Shown: positions 36,301 to 48,915 of the stretch, piece after piece
Layout: the number at the start of each line of letters is the position of its first letter
Position numbering within the stretch: the stretch's first letter is position 1
Source of the DNA: Absidia repens
Taxonomy: Eukaryota > Mucoromycota > Mucoromycetes > Mucorales > Cunninghamellaceae
Assembly: GCA_002105175.1 (NCBI GenBank)
Contig: MCGE01000005.1
Coordinates: forward strand, 372,001-436,000
Length of the DNA stretch: 64,000 nucleotides
Direction of reading: 5' to 3'
Program-made: the position numbers and the translations under genes
Notes under the pieces: generated by a model
What the model saw: only the letters and a program-made list of their open reading frames with translations
What the model was told of the DNA's origin: nothing
Databases searched by the model: none

Positions 36301-37903
36301 ATGGTCCTTGGCTTTAACAGTAAAACAAAAGAAACCAACAACAGCAACAATAATGAAAAATCTCCAACAACCAATGATGTGGATGAACTCTCCGTTCACA
36401 ACGTGGAATCTAGCTCAAAGGGTCAATTCAAGGAATTCATCAAGACAGTGATTAGTTTTACGGGTGATCTTTCCTCTCTGACTTGTCCAGCGTTTTTCTT
36501 GAACGGTCTATCTTTATTGGAATATGGGTAAAAAAAAAAAAAAAAAAAGAAGAACACTGCTGTATGTGTTGGCTTGATGTGAAACACTTACTATTTTGGA
36601 ATTTTTTAGAACTTACTGGGGCGATCATCCTACTTGGTAAGAGCAAGCAATAGAGAAGTGAACTTGATTTAAATACTAACACTTGACTACGGACTTTTTT
36701 TTTCTATCTACACGCAATACATATGTTTTAGTTTTACAGCTATTAGCCAATCTACTGATCCTGAAGGTAACCTTGAAAAGAAAAGAAAATTGGGAATACA
36801 AGGTTGACGATAATGGATTGGATATTATATATTGATCACCTGTTCATATTTTGTTTAACTAAATGAAGAACGAATGTTGGCTGTGACGCGGTGGTTTATG
36901 TCGACTTTATGGGGAAGTTATGCGTCACGGTGCACTAATGGACTGAACGAAAAAAAGCCATACAATCCTATCTGGGTGAACAATTCAGGTGTCATCTTGG
37001 CAATGTCAAATGTGTTTGCGAACAAGTCTGTCATCATCCTCCTATTTCTGCATTTTACCTTGAAGATGAAAAGGCAGGCGTTTCTTTGAATGGCCACAGT
37101 ATGTTTTTTTTTCTTGCATGAATGCATTTTTTTATGCATTTGGCTGACTTTTTTTTTATTCTCCTTATATAGGTTGTCAAAAATCAAAATTCAAAGGAAC
37201 ATCCATAAGAGTAGATCAAATTGGCCGAGCTGTCCTTTATTTACAACAATGGGGTGAACAATACATTATCGACTTTCCTTACTTGATGATTCGGGGGTTT
37301 TTGACAGGAGCGGCGTACATTGAACTGGGTGGTCAATGTTCGATCACATGCAACAACAGATTACAAACGGCGCTGGATTTTTTACCTAAACCTTGGTTTG
37401 GCGGCGAGTACAATCATATCAAAGGATCGATCACAAACAAGGATGGCAAGAAAATTTATGAATTATCTGGCCGATGGAGTCATCAAACATTCTACACCAA
37501 AATGGATGAAACAGCGGCAACAACAGCGGACAGTAAGGTACTATTGTTTGATGCGGAAGAAGAGCCCATGGCCGAGCGTGTGACACCTCCTGATCAAGAC
37601 CAAAAAGACGTTGAATCGCATCGTGTGTGGGGCAAGGTGACTGCCGCTCTCGCTACCAAAGATCATCAGACGGCCAATATGGAGAAGACAAAAATTGAAG
37701 ACTGGCAACGTGCTGTGCGTAAAGAACGTGCCGACAACAATATGACCTGGTCTCCTGAATTATTTGTGTTTGATAAGGATGCCGATGCCTCTTCTGATTA
37801 CAACAAGACCAATGTGGCACTTTCCAAGAAAATGCATGAAAAAAACCAAATTGACAATGGTGCTTGGACATACAAGGATTCTCTACACATTCGCCAACAA
37901 TAG
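36301..37903 (+). CDS. Oxysterol-binding-protein-related lipid transfer protein (Osh4-like), frame broken
   Basis: ORP family protein that moves sterol and PI4P between membranes. Five exons: 36301-36527, 36610-36636, 36732-36766, 36869-37098 and 37173-37903. Recognisable in order: GDLSSLTCPAFFLNGLSLLE, TYWGDHPT, STDPEERMLAVTRWFMSTLW, EKKPYNPI, then in another frame LGEQFRCHLGNVKCVCEQVC and HHPPISAFYLEDE, then RVDQIGRAVLYLQQW and the C-terminal ELFVFDKDA. The frame shifts by one base near 36972/36973, inside exon 4 between NPI and LGEQ. With one extra base exon 4 would match the phase of exon 5, so one base is missing here. The signature EQVSHHPP reads EQVCHHPP. There is no PH domain, as in short Osh4/Kes1 types. 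Either an assembly error or a recent inactivating mutation explains the break. Confidence 0.85.
36970..36976 (+). other. Single-base frame break in the ORP gene
   Basis: The codons for N-P-I end at 36972. The conserved continuation L-G-E-Q-F reads only in the next frame, and no GT-AG intron fits. Exon 4 is 230 nt where 231 are needed for phase. Confidence 0.85.
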
Positions 37904-38220
37904 GAATAGAAATCATTATTATTTAGTCTACTTTTCCCCCTTTTATCCTCTTTTTTACATGCCCATCTTCCCCTTCCTTTTTTTCTTACATAGAATGATT
38001 CATCCCTTCACTTTTCTTTGTTTATATTTACAGCTACAATTACCCTATGGTTATCCCCTTCCTCCTAACCTCTTCTAATATTTTTATTATAATAAACAAC
38101 TATCTATTCAAACACTGCATGTCTCCAATTGTCTTCTTTCTTATTATTTTATTAACAAACGTTCGGGAGCTTTACAGTAGCTTCGAGAAATATTTGGTTT
38201 ACTGTGTGTTCGGGCTTTTC
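37904..38220 (+). other. 3' region of the ORP gene
   Basis: T/C-rich trailer with a poly(A) signal AATAAA at 38091-38096, about 190 nt past the stop. No coding exon seen. Confidence 0.55.
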
Positions 38221-38665
38221 GTGAAGTGTGGCGGTTGCTGAGATGGGCCTATATGTCTCTGTCATTTTTTACTGTGGTGGGGCAGCCCCATTGGGCCCAG
38301 ACATCGCCATCAGCGCTTAGTCTAATGGGTATATGCTAAGAAAGAAAGAAAAATATTGTGCCAACATTCGCATGCAGCCCACGTGGTCTTGGGTACATCT
38401 ATTTTTTGTGTCATGTCCCTTTCTCCTTTCTTTTTATCAGCAATAAAGCTTTGGCCTTGGAGTAGTATTGGGACTTTAATTAAGGGAATTTTTAGAAACG
38501 AAATGAATGACACTTTTATCTTTGGATTCACGATTTGGGGATCGCTACCAGACTAGCCTTATCTTAAAGACTAGTGTCACGGAACTGTCAGTAGTTTAGA
38601 TTAGTGTTATATTGTCATTGTTTTATATATATATCTAAATAAAATATGTCTTTTCTCATTTTATT
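38221..38665 (-). repeat. Degenerate family A fragment, inverted relative to copies 1 and 2
   Basis: 'ggggcagccccattgggccc' near 38279 and the 38450-38640 stretch ('gggactttaattaaggg', 'ttggattcacgatttgggga', 'ttagtgttatattgtcattg', 'taaataaaatatgtctttt') match, in order and with divergence, 57390-57930 inside copy 3. No terminal repeats remain. Confidence 0.55.
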
Positions 38666-39082
38666 ATTTGTCTCCCTGTCATACGTTTAATCATTTGTTT
38701 TGTCGAATGTGTACACATGTGCGTAACGGGGGAATAACTGGTATGTGCGACGGAACTGGGCTGGAAATTACGACGGTATTATCAACCATCTCATGTATAC
38801 TGTATATGTTTGTGCGTAGAACAAAACAAAAAGATATGCGTGTAAACCAAATGCCTTCTACATAGTGCGCTTCAATCATCATATTTTTTTGTGCAGAAGA
38901 CTAACTAATCGAATGAGAGGAAATATAAATGCAAATAGTAAAAATATATTTCATTCAGATGTTGACATATACTAATATAAATATCAACGAAGATAAGCTG
39001 TTCTAATAATAGTACTATGATACATATCTAACTGCTAGGAGATTGGTATTGCGAGTAAGTGTGGCGTGCGCGACAAACGGGG
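38666..39082. other. Spacer between repeat copies
   Basis: No gene recognised. It separates the degenerate fragment from the intact family A element. Confidence 0.4.
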
Positions 39083-39084
39083 TA

Positions 39085-40989
39085 TGGTGCGACTCGCTTA
39101 TAATGTCAAATTTTAAACATGATGCTAGAAAGCTGGTGGTTTTTTAAAAAAAGACCACCTCAAAAAATAATATATAGACATGATAATTCAGACCTTTAAG
39201 AACAAAACGAGTACATCAGTTTGTTTTTTTTTTTTTTTCATAAAAAAAGAAAAAGTTATCAGCCTTCAAAAATGAAGACTTTGGTTGGCAGGCCTAGGAT
39301 TTGAAACGTATCTGATGTACTAAAAAGGAAAATGATATGTGCATTTTTAATTTCGTTTTTTTGTCCCTCCGACTCTTTTTTTTTTTTTTTCAAACAGAAC
39401 CCTGGACAACCACCGTTGGATCCCAAGTCGCTGCCCACCATAGGAACCGCCCATCCTTTTTTTTCTCAATCGCTGCCCACCCATAGTGCCAAATCACAGA
39501 GTCTTCCATCAAAATCAACACTTCAGAAACCCCCTGCCATCCAGTGGCTACATAATTAATATTATTCTCAACTTTGTTCTTCAATATACCCCCATCGCAA
39601 TAAAATACACTGTAATAGCTGTTTTTTCACACAAACACATCCCTTATATATGTACATATAGACGCACTTTTTTTTTTCTATGCATATGTAATACACATTC
39701 AATGAAGCTCATAATGTAAACGTACAACAGAGATACTAAATATAATAAAAAGAGCATATTTATTCAGTCGTAGATATTAAAGATGACAAACTATTACTAA
39801 ACTAATGAGTGCTAAGCTACTGTCGTTCCCAAATCCTACATCCAAAATGAAAGGGGTTTCCCATGTTGTTTGTTTTGCGTTTTTTAAAACGCCCCCTAAT
39901 TCATATTCTAACACTAATCCTAAATCACCAGTACCCCAATGAGCCATGCCATCATATCATTCAGACTATCATGAAGGAAAAAATAAAAAAAGAAAGAAAA
40001 AGAGAGGAAAAAAAAGGGGACCAAAAAAAAAAAAATACAAAGCAAAATGCGGAGCCTGAATCATCCAGCTTTTTTTTTATGTCAAAAAATCAGGGAGCTG
40101 CAAATAAAAATTAAATAAACGGGCAATCGCCATAATTACCATAGCGCATAATTCGTTTTATCTTCCAGTGGTAAGGCAGTTGCAACCACTACATAATCAA
40201 ATTCTAATCTCTCCGACGCATTTCAAGTAAGCTATTATCTCAGCACACAAAAAACCCATTGACGACGCGCTGAGCACGACGGTTTAGCCCCAAGGGGCTG
40301 CCCACCAAAGTGTGAAATGGCGGAGGCTTTAATCCTATCCCATCGAAACCCACACTTTAATAAAAAACTGTGGCACCCAATAAATCGAAAGATTTCCAAA
40401 AACTTCAGCGGAGTACCAGAGCGTTTATTTTGTAAAACACCGCGAAAACTGCAAAATATTACACCGAAAACAAGGTAAAAAAATTTACCCCAGGAAATCA
40501 GGTCCTGTTTCTTGCTCGTTCCCGCTCCGGTATCCAGCGTAGTTAGTAGATGTAGAAGTAGATGTAGACTGTAAGATTTGCAAACGAAGATTAGTTTATG
40601 TATTTTTATTTTATTTATTATTTGTACAATAAAAAGTACCGTCCCCCCTTTTTTTTGTTGTTGTTGTACGCACAGACACACATGCACGCACGTTTTTTTT
40701 TCTGCTTGTTTATAATAAGACCATGTTTATACATTTGGTAAGACAATCAAACAATGAGAAAGAATAATGATAGAAAAAGACAAGAAGAAGTTTATTCAGT
40801 AGAAAATATAACAATGACAACCAATACTAAACTAAGATGAAGGCTAATTCAATAGTGGTCCCAAATTCTGAATCCAAATGAAAGGGTTTCCCCATCCATC
40901 TCGTAATACCTGGGCTGGAAACCCTTCTAAATTAGTCCTGACACTAATCCTAGTTGAAAATTGAAAATTTGGCATTATGAGCCACACCA
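39085..40989 (+). mobile_element. Non-autonomous TIR element, family A copy 2 (1,905 bp)
   Basis: Left end TGGTGCGACTCGCTTATAAT (39085-39111). The right end (about 40968-40989) is its diverged inverted complement. It is flanked by TA at 39083-39084 and 40990-40991. It has the same orientation as copy 1 and is the longest of the three. The interior has a duplicated GCTGCCCACC motif near 39430 and 39473, the 'gggcagcccc' block (inverted, near 40293), a segment at 40424-40790 bounded by GTTTATT direct repeats, and the shared core (about 40858-40955). No transposase frame is present. Confidence 0.85.
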
Positions 40990-41399
40990 TAATTGTTGTA
41001 TGATATAATAATTATATTATTACGCAGGATAAAGTGGTTCAACCAAATAAGTTTCGATCAAGTAAGTACCATATGTAAGCTATTCTACAGATATACGGTG
41101 AGTGACAAGCTATTTTACATTGAAAGGCTTAATTAAACTGGTCCGAATTGTTCCATTTCGTCTGCAAGACAGAAAAAAAAAAAACAAAGCTGAATGTTAG
41201 TAATATGACCATGAGAAGAAAACAGCCATGTTGTTGGCGTTGTATGGTAACAAAGAGGAGAGGCAAAAAGGAACGGGTTTCCTTTTCTGTATTCATCAAA
41301 GAGAAACTCGCCAACATGGAAAAAATACATTTCAAATTCCGTCACATGAATTTTTATTCTTTGCCTTTTTATTTTTTTATTTTCGCACTCTTTTTTTTT
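40990..41399. other. Spacer with no gene recognised
   Basis: Frames on both strands at 41129-41462 overlap each other and are dominated by T-rich or A-rich codons. None has a recognisable motif. Confidence 0.4.
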
Positions 41400-41990
41400 A
41401 TTTTCACCATTCAACTTCTATGGGGTTATGATGGACTTGGATCAGTATCAGGACTAGTTTAGAAGGGGATTCAGCTCAGGGATTACAAGATGCATGGGGA
41501 AACCCTTTTATTTTAGATTCAGGATTTGGGAACATCATTTGTTGGTCTCTTGGAGCCTCCATTAGCTTAGTTTAATATAGTTTGTCCATAGTTTGTATCT
41601 ATACCTGAATAGAACATGTTCCTTTTTACTTATTTTCAATAAAAAATATGTCTCATTAATCTTTCTCATGCCTTGTACTTCTGTACAGTACAGTGTATTA
41701 GCCCACATTTTCCAGTAGTACCTTTAGATTAGTGTTAACCATTCTTCAATCACACACTAGTCTCCTTCAATGTTCCTCTAATAGATCCTACCACTAAATC
41801 CCTCTCCGTTAGTGTTATTATCATATCAACTAAAATACTTCAATAAAATTTAATCTTTTTTATTAGCCATTCTATGACTCAGTTGATAATGAATAATATT
41901 ACTATTGTAACTACTTCGTCCAGATATTTGCTTTCTAGTTCATCTCACTACGCTATGCCTACTACCTTACGTAAAGACGCAGGACCTCCT
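41400..41990 (-). repeat. Family B repeat, copy 3 (inverted)
   Basis: The inverted core starts near 41437 ('tcaggactagtttagaaggg', then 'catggggaaaccc'). It is followed by 'gtatctatacctgaatagaa' and a second AATAAA-containing unit ('cttcaataaaatttaatc' near 41850). The order matches 59870-60480 closely, including the 'ctcatgccttgtac' and 'tagatcctacca' blocks. Confidence 0.6.
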
Positions 41991-45495
<3,505 letters not shown>

Positions 45496-45675
45496 GCATG
45501 CTGTACTGTAGATTAGTTTATCCTTAGATATTTTTTCCTTTTTTTTTTTTTTTTTTTTTGTTTGGTATTATTACCATTTGGTGGATTATTGTTGTGTGTA
45601 TGTATATTGATTATCCTTATTGTTTTTATACATTGTATATATGCTTTATTTTTTATTTTTTATTTTTTATGAATC

Positions 45676-45681
45676 AATAAA
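45676..45681 (+). terminator. Poly(A) signal of the GH9 gene at a repeat boundary
   Basis: AATAAA lies about 180 nt past the GH9 stop. The same 'ataaacg' with the following 'ccagcgctgcgctagag' matches the 57262 region of family A copy 3, so the signal may be repeat-derived. Confidence 0.45.
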
Positions 45682-46060
45682 CGTTCCAGCGCTGCGCTAG
45701 AGTTTTGGGACATCATAGATTGACTGGATGCCAGTGGGGGTGGGGTACCCCATACTTCAGTATGGGTTTCGATGAGTCCCCATGATGTCTATATTGGTAT
45801 TCATCCCATTGGACATTAATGAGGTCATGATGATCTTGGATTAGTGATATATTAGGGTTTACTGCTTTCTAGATCGAAAATTTACAACAGCTGATGCTCT
45901 TCGTCATTCTGGATTCGTGATTTGGGACATGATTGATTAGTTCCTTGTTGGGGTGGCATTTTCAACCTTTATTTTATTAGCTTAGTGTTAGTTGTCATAG
46001 TTGATATCAACGTCTGAATAAACTAAGTCTTTTATCACTAGTTACCCACTTGTTTAGCAC
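45682..46060 (-). repeat. Degenerate family A fragment
   Basis: Blocks at 45690 ('gcgctgcgctagagttttgg'), 45762 ('tatgggtttcgatga'), 45930 ('tcgtgatttggga') and 45975-46030 ('ttagtgttagttgtcatag', 'caacgtctgaataaa') follow the same order as 57255-57930. The terminal repeats are missing. Confidence 0.5.
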
Positions 46061-46859
46061 GTATTGTTGATGGGTGTGTATGTCATTGTTAAAAAGTGGT
46101 GTGTGTGTGTCTGCAAAGAAAAAGAGCTCTACGCATTGGATATTTATGTTGCCTTCGCCATTTTTTGCAATTGAGGAGCAATCTCCTTCTGTTTTCTCTT
46201 CTTTAATCCTTTCCTTATACAATATTTCACTATTGATAGTTTTTGTAGTTATTACCATTTATATATAAACGGTGATCTCCTTGTAGATTTTTATTTATTT
46301 ATTATCATAAGAACTTCCATACGTTTTTATTGATCAAATACCATTTGTGACATGGATGAAACAAAAAAACTGGATTTTGGATAGCATTAGGGGGTACCAT
46401 AAAAAAAAATCGCTGAATCCTACGTAAAATCCGGCAAGTTTGCTGTAAACGAACAGCATTTTTTTTTTTTTTTTTTTTTTTGAAATATACAGTACTGTAC
46501 AGCACTGTGCTGTATTTTATATTGGATGCAATTTTTGAAGGGGGAAATGAAACTCATGAATTTTGGCAATATGTGATCCAGGAAGAAGGTGAAAATAGAG
46601 TCCTACAGCGACTACACTCATGTCACAACCTAGACTTAATATGTGTTGGCCGAGTAGGAATAGAGTATATTTAGTATCAGATATCCTAAAACTGCCAAAC
46701 CCTCGCTGAACCTCTGGTTTATTTCGTGTGCCCTATCAAGCACCTTCTTTTGAGCTAAGCTAATATAACCAACTACTCGACGAAGTGTCGACCAATATGT
46801 TTGAAACATCTACATATATATAAACATACTTTGATTAATATATAACGTCTCAGATCAAG
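46061..46859. other. Intergenic, no gene recognised
   Basis: A T-run lies at 46459-46480, and short palindromic 'acagtactgtacagcactg' sequence follows near 46490. No coding exon is supported. Confidence 0.4.
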
Positions 46860-47735
46860 TTTAATAAAAAAGGATATATTTTATTGAAGCATATAGTGTA
46901 AAATCTAAACTAAGGTAGTGTAGTCGGTAAAGCTGATGAATGTTCAACACAATTGTGAAAGAACATTTGTAAAAGGAATGTATTAAACAATACATAAGAT
47001 GCTACTGGGACATTTTCATTAAAACAAGCAAAAAGAGACATATTTTATTCAGATGTAGATAAAAACTATGAAGGAAACTAATACTAAACGAAGCTTATGA
47101 AGGCTCCAAGAAGTCGATCGACTAATGGTGGTCCCAGATCCTAGATCGAAAATGAAAGGGTTTCCCCATGCATGTTATAATCCCTGAGCTAAACCCCTTC
47201 TAAACTAGTCCTGACACTATTCTAAGTCCAAAATAACCCCATAGAAGTTGAATGGTGGAGAAAAAATGAAGGAAAGAAAAAAAAAAAAAAAAAAGAAAAG
47301 CAAGAGAGAGGTGACCCGGAAAAAAATTGGGAGCAAATAAAAATTCACCTGGTCGGGATGTGAAATTTGGTTTGGTCTTCGAAGGCAGGTTTTTTCAATC
47401 ACTTTGGTGGAAACAAAAAGTCCTGCTTGCCTTCTCTCTTCCTGCTCCGCAACATGATCAACATGGCAGTTCACCTTTCATGACAGAAACCACAACCATC
47501 ATTGAGAATAAACTGCACGATGGTTTTTATGGAGCAGCCTGACATGCATTAGCTTATCCCTTCCACTGAAATAATTTTTTTGCCGCTCAAATAGAAAGCA
47601 TACCCGCTTACTGGACTAGTTTAAACTTGTGTCATGTTTATTTAATATAGTAACGATGCAGTCATTAGCTTAGCTTAGTATTGTTGTAGTTGTCGTATCT
47701 ATATCTTTATCTGAATAAAATATATCCTGTTTTTT
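46860..47735 (+). repeat. Family B repeat, copy 4, with inverted AATAAA-bearing ends
   Basis: The left part has 'gatatattttattgaagcat' (46873) and 'gagacatattttattcagat' (47036), then the shared core (47125-47225), an A-run (47277-47295) and the 'ttgggagcaaataaaaattc' block. The right end (about 47690-47730) reads 'tatctgaataaaatatatcc', the inverted complement of the 47036 motif. So each end has an outward-reading AATAAA. No gene is inside. Confidence 0.55.
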
Positions 47736-47847
47736 CTACCTTTTAGTCTCCCTTATACGTTAAGTTTGTCTTATTACAAAATATAATAACTGGAATAAAC
47801 GACTAATTATAAATACACGAGATGTACAAAAAAATAGGTCGATAGTT

Positions 47848-48282
47848 CTAAGTAAACCAGCTCCAGGCGTCGGGCTGAAGTACACGTGACATACGGTACT
47901 TTAAGCCCAGATAGCTCAAATAGTTTTTTCGGGGAAAGACCCTGACTCTTTTTACGCCAGGAAAAAGGGAATCGCAAATATCGACAAACGTGCCATCGAC
48001 AGAAAGGGTTTCCTCCAAAATAAATTGATTGCATGGGTCAAACGGCTGCCATCGTTCTTCCTTGAATACCAACCAGGTATAGTTGTACACAGGTTGACGA
48101 TGATGACTCGTCATATGTTGGCGAGAAATTTGATCAAGAGGGTATTGTAGTTGATGTTCTGGATTTATAGGCATAGAACTGGTATAGCTATTGCTATAAT
48201 CAGCTTTCCCCGAGGATAAGATATTCGATGTACTGTGGAGATGACGATTATTGCAATCCGATATAAAAGAGAAGGTCATCAT
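47848..48282 (-). CDS. Small protein with a WWE-like domain
   Basis: Single-exon frame of 144 residues. The first 65 residues are polar and low complexity. The second half reads YNYTWLVFKEERWQPFDPCN, QFILEETLSVDGTFVDICDS, LFPGVKRVRVFPRKNYLSYL. The spacing W-x7-W-x-PFD-x2-NQ-x2-LE resembles WWE-type or DDHD-lipase N-terminal modules, in which two Trp and a Glu frame a ligand or protein-binding site. That assignment is by pattern only. No enzymatic domain follows: the frame ends about 10 residues after the domain. It stands alone between repeats and the Doa10 gene. It could be a fragment of a larger protein, but the frame opens with tandem Met and has a clean stop. Confidence 0.5.
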   Translation of the reverse strand: MMTFSFISDCNNRHLHSTSNILSSGKADYSNSYTSSMPINPEHQLQYPLDQISRQHMTSHHRQPVYNYTWLVFKEERWQPFDPCNQFILEETLSVDGTFVDICDSLFPGVKRVRVFPRKNYLSYLGLKYRMSRVLQPDAWSWFT

Positions 48283-48915
48283 CAGTTAGTTTGTAACGAA
48301 ATAAATAAATAAAAAAATTAAGAAAAGGAAAAAGAGTATCATTTTCTCTTATTTGTATGATAGCACTTTTCCCCTCCTTTTTTTTCGCTCGAATTGGTCA
48401 TGGGTTCTTTGTAATACTTTACTAGCCTTGTGCCACTATAACATATAAAATGTAATAAATTGAGTTGTTTTTTATTTCTATTTTTTATCGCTACATATTA
48501 AACACAATAAAAATGACGTGAGTGGAGAGGGAGGGCAAATATCGTTCCGCGTAAAACATTTAGGTATCATATGATAGGTCCGTTTCTTAGACAGTTCTAG
48601 CATAAATATTATCTTCTTTTTTTTTTTTTTTTTTTTTTGACAAGATAATGGCGGGTACTGTACCATCTTGTACATGACACAATTAATAATATAAGGTATA
48701 AAACAAACAAAAGGGACAGGTGTAAATATAAAAAGTAGGTTTTTATTCAAGTTCATAATTTTATAGTGTAAGTCAAAGAAAAAGACAGAAAAAAAAGGAC
48801 AGTGTGTATTTTTATTGGAGGCAGTGTTGATGATAATATAAAAAAGGTAATAAAAGAAAACTAAACTAGTAAGGAAGAAATGGTATGCACAAAGTAAAAA
48901 AGTAGTAATAAAATT
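48283..48915. other. Intergenic, with 3' region of the Doa10 gene
   Basis: No gene. A minus-strand AATAAA (TTTATT at 48811-48816), about 100 nt past the Doa10 stop, is the likely poly(A) signal. A T-run lies at 48618-48639. Confidence 0.5.

Noticed and set aside
36918..37187. Minus-strand frame over the ORP exon 4 region
   Set aside because: It overlaps the well-conserved ORP coding strand and has no motif.
40160..40225. tRNA-like sequence inside family A (also 57485-57545)
   Set aside because: A weak A-box-like 'cagtggtaaggca' and B-box-like 'tcaaattctaat' are present, but no cloverleaf forms by inspection and the two copies differ in both boxes.
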